NCBI RefSeq assembly: GCF_900143075.1
Contig: NZ_FRCY01000013.1
Location: 62,001-126,000, forward strand
Length of the DNA stretch: 64,000 bases
Reading direction: 5' to 3'
Source of the DNA: Cyclobacterium lianum
GTDB lineage: Bacteria > Bacteroidota > Bacteroidia > Cytophagales > Cyclobacteriaceae
Below are positions 45,101 through 52,570 of this stretch, piece after piece (the first letter of the stretch is position 1; every line of letters begins with the position of its first letter). The position numbers and the translations under genes were made by a program. The notes beneath the pieces were generated by a model. That model worked only from the letters and a program-made list of their open reading frames with translations, was not told where the DNA came from and did no database searches.

Positions 45101-46475
45101 GCAGAATGTCATGCGCTTTGGCATCCGTTCTGGCATTGTAATAGGTGTTGTTGGCAGCAAAGTATCTGACCTTGTATTTTTCTGCCCATTGCAGCAGAAC
45201 TTCATTTACTTTCTCCTCCTCGGGGATACCATGCCGGTTTAGTTCGATGTAAAAGTCTTCTCCAAATTGTTCCCGCCACCAGACAAAGGCCTCCTCCGCC
45301 TGGGTTTCTCCTACATTGAGTATGAGGTAGGGGATCTCACCCCAAAGTCCACCCGTGGTGGCAATGACATCTTGCTTGTATTGTACCAGCAATTCCTTGT
45401 CTATGCGTGGCAAATAGTAAAAGCCCTCGATATTCGCATAGGAGGCAAGTTTGGCGAGGTTGTGGTAGCCGGCTTTATTTTTTGCCAGCAACACCGTTTG
45501 AAAACCGTCATCTTTGCTGGTTTTGTTTTTCCGGTCTCTGCAAACATTAAACTCACAGCCGATGATGGGTTTGATCCCCTGGCTAAGGGATTCCTTTACA
45601 AAGTTAAAGGCTCCCATCATGTTGCCATGGTCGGTCATGGCAAGGGCCGGCATGCCCAATTCTTTGGCCCGCCGGATCATGGCGGGAATTTCTGAAGTGG
45701 CCTGAAGGATAGAAAACTGGGTATGTACGTGCAGGTGACTGAAACTCGTACCGGCCAGGTCTGAAATATCCGCCCCATCAGCTGCCTTGAGGATGTCTTT
45801 TGCAGCCGCCTTTTTATCGTCTTTTGCGGCAGCGAAGTTGGCTTCGTCCAGTTGGGGTGACTCGTAATCGATATCTTCCGGCGCAATGCCTGCGGCAGGA
45901 GGCTGAACCCTTTTCTCGATCAGCCCAAAAAAGCATTTGGCTGTGGCATCCACATCATAAGCTGCATCGTGGGCATCTCCAAAACCACTGCCAAAAAGTT
46001 TGGTATGTAACTCCAGCAGGGTTGGCCATTTGTATTTACCACCCTTCCCGCCAGGAATCGCACAGAAGTTTGTCGAAATATCCTTGGTGTCTAGTGTCTG
46101 TTTTTCCAGTGACGCAATCGTGAGCTGACTCCTTAGTAGCTCCGCTCCCACAATATTGATGTCAAAACCAATATTGTGCCCCACCAGGTATTCGCATTGT
46201 GTGAGGTCTTTTTCAAAGGTATCAAGTACCTTGATCAATTCATGCCCTTCCTGTAGTGCCCGTTGGGTGGAGATACCGTGAATTTTCTCTGTATTGTAGG
46301 GGATGGTAAAGCCATCTGGCTTAACGATGAAATTATTCCGGGAAAGCAAGGCCCCTTTTTTATCGTGGAGTTGCCAGGCCAATTGGACCAGCCGGGGCCA
46401 GTTTTCCAGGTCTGACATGGGTGCATTGTAATTTCTGGGCAGGCCCGTAGTCTCGGTATCAAATATCAGGTACAT
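42189..46475 (-). CDS. dnaE: DNA polymerase III alpha subunit with fused N-terminal 3'-5' exonuclease
   Basis: 1428 residues, about 250 longer than a plain DnaE. Residues 1-190 are a DEDDh exonuclease of the epsilon/DnaQ type: FDTETTGLP (D6, E8), HNIGFDINIV and HDAAYDVDAT supply the catalytic residues. A linker with alanine/lysine repeats (about 205-240) leads to a PHP domain (SHLHVHTQFS, ALAMTDHGNMMGAFN). The polymerase palm has PDIDIDFDDEGR with the catalytic aspartates, preceded by GPGRGSAAGS. An OB-fold and C-terminal region complete it. The exonuclease is intact, so proofreading may be covalently tied to the replicase. The start ATG gives the first exonuclease residue directly. Confidence 0.95.
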   Translation of the reverse strand: MYLIFDTETTGLPRNYNAPMSDLENWPRLVQLAWQLHDKKGALLSRNNFIVKPDGFTIPYNTEKIHGISTQRALQEGHELIKVLDTFEKDLTQCEYLVGHNIGFDINIVGAELLRSQLTIASLEKQTLDTKDISTNFCAIPGGKGGKYKWPTLLELHTKLFGSGFGDAHDAAYDVDATAKCFFGLIEKRVQPPAAGIAPEDIDYESPQLDEANFAAAKDDKKAAAKDILKAADGADISDLAGTSFSHLHVHTQFSILQATSEIPAMIRRAKELGMPALAMTDHGNMMGAFNFVKESLSQGIKPIIGCEFNVCRDRKNKTSKDDGFQTVLLAKNKAGYHNLAKLASYANIEGFYYLPRIDKELLVQYKQDVIATTGGLWGEIPYLILNVGETQAEEAFVWWREQFGEDFYIELNRHGIPEEEKVNEVLLQWAEKYKVRYFAANNTYYNARTDAKAHDILLCVKDGELVEKPKKYIGKRGREFRFGFPNEEFYLKSAEEMKKLFADIPEAISCTGEIVEKIESFKLERDVLLPKFDIPEKFIDPQDDIDGGNRGENAYLRHLTYVGAEKRYGEITPEIKERLDFELDTIERTGYPGYFLIVQDFTRAAREMGVSVGPGRGSAAGSAVAYCVGITNVDPIAYDLLFERFLNPDRVSLPDIDIDFDDEGRQRVIEYVIQKYGANQVAQIITYGTMAAKSAIRDTARVLNLPLSEADRLAKLVPDIKLKNLFDLANDRSKLAVKLKNNNENLDKALELIRISKGNDDNSKTVNQAKVLEGSVRNTGIHACGVIITPDDITNFVPVALAKDSDMVCTQFDNSVVENAGLLKMDFLGLKTLTLIKDAIRIIQERHGILLDPENFPIDDEKTYELFQRGETVGIFQYESAGMQKYMRELKPTVFADLIAMNALYRPGPLEYIPSFIKRKHGTEEIAYDLADMKEYLEETYGITVYQEQVMLLSQKLAGFSKGEADVLRKAMGKKQKDVLDKMKPKFIEQAAAKGHDAKKLEKIWRDWEAFASYAFNKSHSTCYAWVAYQTAYLKAHYPAEYMASVLSNNMNDITQVTFFMEECKRMGIPVLGPDVNESKSDFTVNVEGQIRFGMAAIKGAGNAAVNAIIEERENAGLYKNIFDFTKRVNLKAVNKKTMEVLAMAGGFDCFTDFHRRQYLEAPEGEASLLEKAVKYAQKVLQEEESAQVSLFGGGNGTDIPIPSIAYLEPFSQLQQLNIEKEVVGLYISGHPLDQFKIEIDAFTNTKLPELADLSQFKNKGEIKLAGAVTSFAHRTTKNGKPFGTLTMEDYHGAHTFFLFGEDYVKFKEYFMTGWFLFLTGTVHPSKYKPGEHEFKLNQISLLNEIRGRMIKGLRVHIDLDDLGLDLMERLETITKKYKGDAKLYINVIDNKENITLDLMSSKYRIDPSNELIQALEQIPEVAYKII

Positions 46476-46813
46476 GGGAGAATTTGGTTTTTCTTTAATG
46501 TGTAATTATAGTTGGCCTTTCTGTCTGGAATTGCAAGCCGGTAATTTTCAAAGGTAAATTCGGAAAGCAGAATTCGACAGCTGAAAATGTAGTGATATTT
46601 GCATAATCTTGGTGGGAGGAGTATCCAGGGGGCTGCAAGATCGTTTTCCCTGAATTTTCAAATTACCACCAGAATTTGTTCCTTTATGCAAGTTTAAAAA
46701 TACGTGGAATTATGGGGATCTTCCAAGTTGACGGAGAAAAAATAATACACAAAAAACCTACCGGCTGCCAGTGAGCCGGGTAGGTTTTTTCTGTTGATTT
46801 ATCCACTGAGGAT
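46476..46813. other. Intergenic region, terminator near its left-hand gene end
   Basis: 338 nt upstream of dnaE. Apart from the terminator at 46751-46790 I see no ORF, RNA or repeat. It must contain the dnaE promoter, for which no exact TANNTTTG was found on the minus strand close to the start. Confidence 0.55.
46751..46790. terminator. Bidirectional rho-independent terminator
   Basis: AAAAAACCTACCGGCT pairs with AGCCGGGTAGGTTTTTT around a 7-nt loop with one bulged G; T-runs exist on both strands. It ends the phosphoesterase transcript (minus) 24 nt after the stop. Confidence 0.88.
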
Positions 46814-48592
46814 TTATTTGTGGATGGTAAACTGATCTCTGGTGTTGCCCTCCAGGTCTATGGTTACTGCATTCATTTGGTTTCCATCGATGCTGACGTA
46901 TTGGTACAGGTGCTCTCCGGGAAACTGAACCTCCGCATAGGGTTCTCTTGCAATGTCTTTGTTTTTACCCGTAGTACCGATGGATATCCAGTAGATGGTG
47001 CCTTCTGCCGGAGAATTTTTGACAGCTCCATTATGGATGGGTTTCGAACGCATGTAATAATGAAAATGTCCTCCCAGTACCATGTCCACGTGGTATTTAT
47101 CGAAGAGAGGTCCCCATTTTTCCTGAATATCCAGGTAGGGTTCCACACCGTTATAGGGAGGGAAATGGAAGACGGCAAATTTCCATGTGGCCGTCGTCTC
47201 ACGCAATTTATCCTCCAACCAGGCGGTTTGCTCATCCAATGAAAGTGTGGCATCGATCATGAGAAAAAGTGCATTTTGATAGTTAAAGGCATACGTTCTG
47301 CCGGCCATGTCCGGATTAGGGCTGTCCGAAGGCAGGCTTAGCATTTCTTCATACATCCAGGCTCCCAGGCCATCCTGGCTGTCGTGGTTTCCGGGTACGG
47401 CCAGAAAAGGTTTCCTGGATAGTGGGCCTCCTGCATAGCCAAAGAGCTTGTCCCAGTCATCGCGGTACAAACCGGTATCGACCAGATCCCCGGAGGAGAA
47501 GTAAAATTCGGCACCGGGATGTTGTTTTTCAGATTTTTTCACCAGTTCACCCCAAATTGGAGAATTGTGTATATCTCCAAACCAGGTAAAAGAAAACGCA
47601 CTTTCTGTGGCATTTGCCGTGGTGAACGATTCGACGGCAGACCAACCCGAGTCATCATGCCCGACCCTGTATTGATAGGTAGTTGCAGGTTCCAGAGATT
47701 CTATTTTTGCGGTAAAACGGTGCATGTACCGGTCATTTTGCAGGAGCCGGTCTTCCATTAAGAATTTTTCTGCCGATGCGGTCAGGGTATCTGCCGAACC
47801 GGATTTCCAGTATTTTACCTGTCCTTCCGGTACCGTTTCGTCCGTTCTCCACTGGATATCCATGGTGGTGCGGGGGTCTCCACTCCAGGTCAGTACAAGC
47901 TGATCGGGACTTTTGCCTGTAGGAAAATCGGTGGTTCTGAAAGCATTGACCATATGAGCCTCCCTGGCCCTGCCCCGAATGGTTGTCAGCAATTGCTGTC
48001 CTTTGAGCGGATCGGGAACCTCGGTAATGGTGAGGCCATCCCAGTCATGGTACGTAAATGCTCCGGTTTCGAAAGTTTCGGTGTGTTGGTTTTGCGGGTA
48101 TACCGGTTTGATTTCCAATTCATCGCCTGCATTTTGAGCTGCCAGTGAAAGGAAGTAGACCGGTCGGTGCTTGCCAAATCCATTAATGCCAAGATTGATC
48201 TGTCCGGCATCAAAATTCTTTTGCCATACTTCGTAGGTATATATTTCATTTTTGACTTCCATGTCTGTTCGCTCAAACCCCGATGACTCCAGCCAGAAAG
48301 GGGTGACTTCCTGTGCTTTGTCCCGCATCAGAGAGACAGTCACGGGTACATTCACTTCGATTTTCCAATATTGTGTGGCCAGTGCCTCTTTTTCAGTTGG
48401 TTCCAGATACGCTTCGATAAAAGCGTGTGATATGGTATCCAGTGTAGCCTTATCCCAATCGGAATACAGTCTGGAGACAAGTCTATCCATGGTGTCTGAG
48501 ACAGAAGGGAGATTCTCGTTTTTGCTTTCTTCTGTGCTACAGGATAGAAGGATCAAAGCCAGCCAAAGGAAAGTATAAGGTGTTTTTTTCAT
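46814..48592 (-). CDS. Calcineurin-like metallophosphoesterase lipoprotein with purple-acid-phosphatase N-terminal domain
   Basis: About 592 residues from the ATG at 48592. Lipoprotein signal with lipobox LLSC, so anchored after cleavage. A fibronectin-like PAP N-terminal domain (LVLTWSGDPRTTMDIQWRTD; LEPATTYQYRVG) precedes the phosphoesterase: GDIH, SGDLVD, PGNHDSQ, FHFPPYN and GGHFHYY give the five metal-ligand motifs in order. The first 170 residues are family-specific and of unknown role. It should hydrolyse phosphate esters at the cell surface or in the periplasm. It diverges from the FecR-like/SusCD genes over a region with two inverted repeats, which suggests shared control. Confidence 0.9.
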   Translation of the reverse strand: MKKTPYTFLWLALILLSCSTEESKNENLPSVSDTMDRLVSRLYSDWDKATLDTISHAFIEAYLEPTEKEALATQYWKIEVNVPVTVSLMRDKAQEVTPFWLESSGFERTDMEVKNEIYTYEVWQKNFDAGQINLGINGFGKHRPVYFLSLAAQNAGDELEIKPVYPQNQHTETFETGAFTYHDWDGLTITEVPDPLKGQQLLTTIRGRAREAHMVNAFRTTDFPTGKSPDQLVLTWSGDPRTTMDIQWRTDETVPEGQVKYWKSGSADTLTASAEKFLMEDRLLQNDRYMHRFTAKIESLEPATTYQYRVGHDDSGWSAVESFTTANATESAFSFTWFGDIHNSPIWGELVKKSEKQHPGAEFYFSSGDLVDTGLYRDDWDKLFGYAGGPLSRKPFLAVPGNHDSQDGLGAWMYEEMLSLPSDSPNPDMAGRTYAFNYQNALFLMIDATLSLDEQTAWLEDKLRETTATWKFAVFHFPPYNGVEPYLDIQEKWGPLFDKYHVDMVLGGHFHYYMRSKPIHNGAVKNSPAEGTIYWISIGTTGKNKDIAREPYAEVQFPGEHLYQYVSIDGNQMNAVTIDLEGNTRDQFTIHK

Positions 48593-48619
48593 AAAAGCGT
48601 CAATTTCAAAATGAGTCAT

Positions 48620-48647
48620 AAAATATAGGCTTAGTAGCCTATATTTT
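48620..48647. repeat. Perfect 12-bp inverted repeat, candidate operator
   Basis: AAAATATAGGCT (48620-48631), spacer TAGT, AGCCTATATTTT (48636-48647). It lies 28 nt before the phosphoesterase ATG, in a divergent promoter region. It could be a dimeric regulator site or an RNA hairpin in the 5' leader of that gene. Confidence 0.85.
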
Positions 48648-48686
48648 TAATACAGCAATTAAAGAAATTGGGCCATTTAATGAAAC

Positions 48687-48701
48687 GTTAAGTTACTTAA
48701 C
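48687..48701. repeat. Perfect 7-bp palindrome, candidate operator
   Basis: GTTAAGT-T-ACTTAAC, 40 nt from the first inverted repeat and 62 nt before the FecR-like ORF. Confidence 0.8.
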
Positions 48702-48763
48702 AATTATTTCATCACAATTTGAATAGAAAAGATAGTCTCTTTTTCCCTGCTGTGGTATATACG

Positions 48764-49006
48764 ATGGAGGGCAAACACATGAAAAAGACAAAACCAGAAG
48801 CTCTGTTTCAGCGGCTTGTAAAAAATGAGATATCCCGGAAGGAGTTTGAAGAGTTGTTGCAGGGCATGGAAGATCCGGAAGTGAAAACCCAACTTGAAGC
48901 AAGTATGAAGGAATATTTTGATGAGATGTTGAACCAATATGAAAACGAAAGAAAAACCAAAGCAAAGGTAAATACATCAGTTTCCCCGGACAGGAATAAT
49001 GAGTGA
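48764..49006 (+). CDS. Short ORF resembling the N-terminus of a FecR-type anti-sigma factor
   Basis: 80 residues from ATG 48764 (an in-frame ATG at 48779 is an alternative). RLVKNEISRKEFEELLQGM and the following helix look like the N-terminal sigma-binding helices of Bacteroidota FecR proteins, but there is no membrane segment and no FecR barrel. The ORF stops cleanly before SusC, 124 nt away, and no sigma factor gene precedes it. It may be a remnant of a sigma/anti-sigma pair or a free-standing small regulator. The family call is tentative. Confidence 0.5.
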   Translation: MEGKHMKKTKPEALFQRLVKNEISRKEFEELLQGMEDPEVKTQLEASMKEYFDEMLNQYENERKTKAKVNTSVSPDRNNE

Positions 49007-49130
49007 TGGGCTGATGGGGTCCATTGTTAAAGCTAAGTCTCCAAATATAGGGAGGCCGGGTTTGGATGCAAAATTCCAATAAATGAATAGGAAAGCTAAA
49101 TAGTAAAACTGCAAATCAATCTAATGAGTT

Positions 49131-52100
49131 ATGAAAAAACGGAGTACTAAAAAAATGTTGAAGTGGATGGTACCACTTCTCTCGGTTGGACTGTTTTCTA
49201 CCGGCAGCTTGCTGGCAGAAGTCCACGGTCCTTCGGTAGCTTCTCCAGGGAGTACGGAACTTACTTCCGGCACCATGGAAGATGCCATCGCAGTTACAAT
49301 ACGAGGAACCGTCACTTCACAGGAAGACAACTCAGGTCTACCCGGGGTGACGGTGCTGGAAAAGGGAACCAATAATGGTACTGTTACGGATATTGATGGT
49401 GCGTACACCATTGATGTGGCCGGGCCCAATTCGGTTTTGGTTTTTTCTTATGTAGGATTCGAAAACCAGGAAATCACAGTAGGCAACAGAACCACAGTGA
49501 ATGTGGTCTTGCAGGAGACCATGGCTGCCATGTCTGAGGTGGTTGTGACAGCGCTAGGTATAGAACGGGATCAGCGTTCGCTTGGCTATGATGTCTCCAG
49601 TGTGGAAGCGGAAGACCTCACGCAGGTTACCCAGGAGAATGTGCTGAGCTCTCTGGCAGGACGGATGCCTGGAGTGACCATCAACCAAACCAGTGGTCCG
49701 GGTTCCTCTATGAGCATGGTCATCCGGGGTGCAACCTCCCTGACTACCGACAACCAGCCACTGTTTGTAGTAGATGGAGTACCCATGTCGAACTCTCTGA
49801 ATAACATCTCCCAGAATGGAGATGGCAATCAGGTGGATTATGGCAATGCCATATCCGATATCAACCCAGATGACATCGCGAACATCAGCGTGCTGAAAGG
49901 TCCCAGTGCTGCGGCCCTGTACGGTACCAGGGCAGGTAATGGGGTAGTTCTGATCACTACCAAATCAGGTAAGAAGAGCAAAAGTATGGGGGTATCTTTT
50001 TCGACCAGTAATGTTTTCGAAAGGCCGACCCGCTTGCTGGATTTTCATTATCGCTATGCAAATGGTAACAGGGAAGGTGTTTTTAACGAAGGATCGGCCT
50101 ACTGGGGCGGACCGGAGCTGGATGTGGGGAATACTGCGATCCAGTGGAACAGCCCGGTAGACGAAAATGGAAACCGGGTTCCTACCGAACTGCGGTCCTA
50201 TCCGAATGCCATGAAAGATTTTATGCAGACCGGAGTGACTTCTACCAACAACCTGGCCGTGAGTGGAGGAAATGACGACGCCACCTACCGGGTTTCCTAT
50301 TCCAATATGCTGCATAAGGGGATGATACCCAACTCGGACTTATTCAGAAATAATATTTCTACTTCCGTTACTTACAAAATGCTGGAAAAACTGACCTTCA
50401 GTTCTAATTTCAACTACAGCAACAGCATGTCCAATGACCGGCCGAGTACAGGAGACCGGCGCGCGAACCCACTGGAAGCCGTCTACAATTCATCCTATGT
50501 AAACTATGAGGAAATGCGAAACATATGGGTGGAAGGCCAGGAAGGAATTCAGCAAATCCGGACGACTGCTGGAGACAATCCTTATTTCATCGCCTATGGA
50601 ATAGAAAATGCGTTCAGACGGGACCGTATATTCGGCAATGCGTCTTTGGATTACAAATTCAATGATAATTTCAATATTACGGCCAGATATTCCCTCGACA
50701 GGTCAAATGAAAACCGGGAAACCAAAATCCCTTTCAGCTACAGCCGAATGGCAAGAGGTGGCTACTACACCACCGATCTGCTCACACAAGAGTCTAATGC
50801 CGATATCCTGGCCAGCTACAAGCAGGATTTTGGAAACCTGGACTTCAATGCTTCCGCTGGGGGGAACATCATGACCCGTTTTGGCTCCAGCAACAGTGTA
50901 GGTGTAGGGGGCAACGGCAACAATGGTCTGGTGGTACCGGGGATTTATAATGTACAAAACATCCCTGCAGATAACCGGTCTGTTAATTCCAGCTATTTCA
51001 AGCGTTCTATCTACAGCATTTATGGTTTGGCTTCCTTCGGCTATGCGGACCAATTGTATCTGGATCTGACAGCCAGAAATGACTGGTCATCTACGCTTCC
51101 TGCAGCAAACCGTTCCTATTTTTATCCCTCGGCATCGCTGAGCTGGTTGGCCAATTACACCTTTAATTTGCCGGAAAATGTGGACATGCTGAAGGGACGA
51201 ATTGGTTGGGCACAGGTAGGTAATGATACCGATCCATATCGCCTCGTCCAAAACCTGAGTACCGGGCTCTACAACAATATCAATACGGCGGCCATGCCAT
51301 CCGGATTACTGAACCCGGACCTGAAGCCTGAGCAGGCGACTTCGATAGAAGCAGGGATCGATTTGAACATGTTCCAGAATAGACTGCGTTTTACCGGTAC
51401 CTATTATACGGTAGATAACAGAAACCAGATCTTTGCCGTAAACCTTCCCCGTTCATCCGGATTCAGCAGCAGGCTGATCAATGCGGGATTGATCCGGAGT
51501 AGAGGGTTGGAATTTACTCTGGGAGGTACACCTGTCAGTAGGAATGGTTGGAACTGGGATATCAACTTAAACTGGAGTAGAAACCGAACCAGAGTAGTGG
51601 AGCTGAGCGATAATCTGGACCGAATCATCCTTTGGGGTGAAAATGATGCGGGGGCGATCACATTCCTGGGAGAAAACATAGGTGACATGTACAGTTCGGG
51701 TTTTGCTCAGGTAGAGGATCCTAATTCTCCTTACTATAGATGGCCTATTTTGACCAGCACGGGATCCTGGCAAGCCTTCCGCGGTGTTGATGAAGAGCTT
51801 CGCAAAGTTGGTAACTTTAATCCCGATTTTATTCTTGGAGGGCAAACCAGCCTGAGCTACAAGCGGTTTGTATTGAATGCCAGCCTGGACTGGAGAAGCG
51901 GTGGTGAGTTCATGTCCTTTACATACCGATATGGAGAGTCCGACTGGAAATCTCAGCGCCAATTAGATAATCTTATTCCTGGTGGCCTGTATTCCGATGC
52001 GGAGCTCGTGGAACTGTTGAAATCAGATCCTGAAAAGTATATTATTCCCAGGCCTGGTAATTTTCCAAGAGTAGGTGGTCATACCGCAGAAACCGGTGGT

Positions 52101-52550
52101 TTCCCGGTTGATGAAAATGGTAATGATGGGGCATTTGTACCGGGCGTGATCCAAACCGCAGGTGCAGATACTCCCGATGATTACAGTGACGACGTGTACG
52201 AGGAGCATTTGGGTGGCCCCGAGACCAATATTTATCCCATTACCAATACCTATGCCTGGAGATTTAACGAGCAGGTTACATTTGATGCCTCCTTTATCAA
52301 GCTGCGGGAGTTGTCCCTCGGATACAGAATTCCTGATTTTGGTGCATTCCGGAATGCCACCTTCGCCATATACACGCGAAACATCATGCTGTGGACCAAG
52401 GCCGATATAGGAATAGACCCGGAAAGAGCCTTCTGGGCCGGTGGAGGTAGCCAGGGAGATACCTCTTCCCAATTCCGCCAGGGGATAGAAAGACAGAATG
52501 TGATGCCCTGGAGTGTCCCGGTAGGGTTCAAACTTAATTTTAATTTGTAA
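49131..52550 (+). CDS. SusC/RagA-family TonB-linked outer-membrane transporter
   Basis: 1139 residues. Signal peptide (MLKWMVPLLSVGLFSTGSLLA). A carboxypeptidase-D-like regulatory domain covers about 55-130 (IRGTVTSQEDNSGLPGVTVL, IDGAYTIDVAG, LVFSYVGFENQEI). The plug starts with SEVVVTALGIERDQRSLGYD and includes MVIRGATSLTTDNQPLFVVDG and ALYGTRAGNGVVLITTKSGK; a 22-strand barrel follows and ends with the aromatic WSVPVGFKLNFNL. There is no STN domain, fitting the absence of a working FecR partner. It forms the channel with the SusD lipoprotein encoded 20 nt downstream and imports an oligomer, probably a glycan. Confidence 0.96.
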   Translation: MKKRSTKKMLKWMVPLLSVGLFSTGSLLAEVHGPSVASPGSTELTSGTMEDAIAVTIRGTVTSQEDNSGLPGVTVLEKGTNNGTVTDIDGAYTIDVAGPNSVLVFSYVGFENQEITVGNRTTVNVVLQETMAAMSEVVVTALGIERDQRSLGYDVSSVEAEDLTQVTQENVLSSLAGRMPGVTINQTSGPGSSMSMVIRGATSLTTDNQPLFVVDGVPMSNSLNNISQNGDGNQVDYGNAISDINPDDIANISVLKGPSAAALYGTRAGNGVVLITTKSGKKSKSMGVSFSTSNVFERPTRLLDFHYRYANGNREGVFNEGSAYWGGPELDVGNTAIQWNSPVDENGNRVPTELRSYPNAMKDFMQTGVTSTNNLAVSGGNDDATYRVSYSNMLHKGMIPNSDLFRNNISTSVTYKMLEKLTFSSNFNYSNSMSNDRPSTGDRRANPLEAVYNSSYVNYEEMRNIWVEGQEGIQQIRTTAGDNPYFIAYGIENAFRRDRIFGNASLDYKFNDNFNITARYSLDRSNENRETKIPFSYSRMARGGYYTTDLLTQESNADILASYKQDFGNLDFNASAGGNIMTRFGSSNSVGVGGNGNNGLVVPGIYNVQNIPADNRSVNSSYFKRSIYSIYGLASFGYADQLYLDLTARNDWSSTLPAANRSYFYPSASLSWLANYTFNLPENVDMLKGRIGWAQVGNDTDPYRLVQNLSTGLYNNINTAAMPSGLLNPDLKPEQATSIEAGIDLNMFQNRLRFTGTYYTVDNRNQIFAVNLPRSSGFSSRLINAGLIRSRGLEFTLGGTPVSRNGWNWDINLNWSRNRTRVVELSDNLDRIILWGENDAGAITFLGENIGDMYSSGFAQVEDPNSPYYRWPILTSTGSWQAFRGVDEELRKVGNFNPDFILGGQTSLSYKRFVLNASLDWRSGGEFMSFTYRYGESDWKSQRQLDNLIPGGLYSDAELVELLKSDPEKYIIPRPGNFPRVGGHTAETGGFPVDENGNDGAFVPGVIQTAGADTPDDYSDDVYEEHLGGPETNIYPITNTYAWRFNEQVTFDASFIKLRELSLGYRIPDFGAFRNATFAIYTRNIMLWTKADIGIDPERAFWAGGGSQGDTSSQFRQGIERQNVMPWSVPVGFKLNFNL

Positions 52551-52570
52551 ATTAATTCAATATACAAATC

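Noticed and set aside
48620-48647. 12-bp hairpin read as a terminator
   Set aside because: It has a short T-run, but it lies upstream of both neighbouring genes with no transcript to end; an operator or leader hairpin is likelier.
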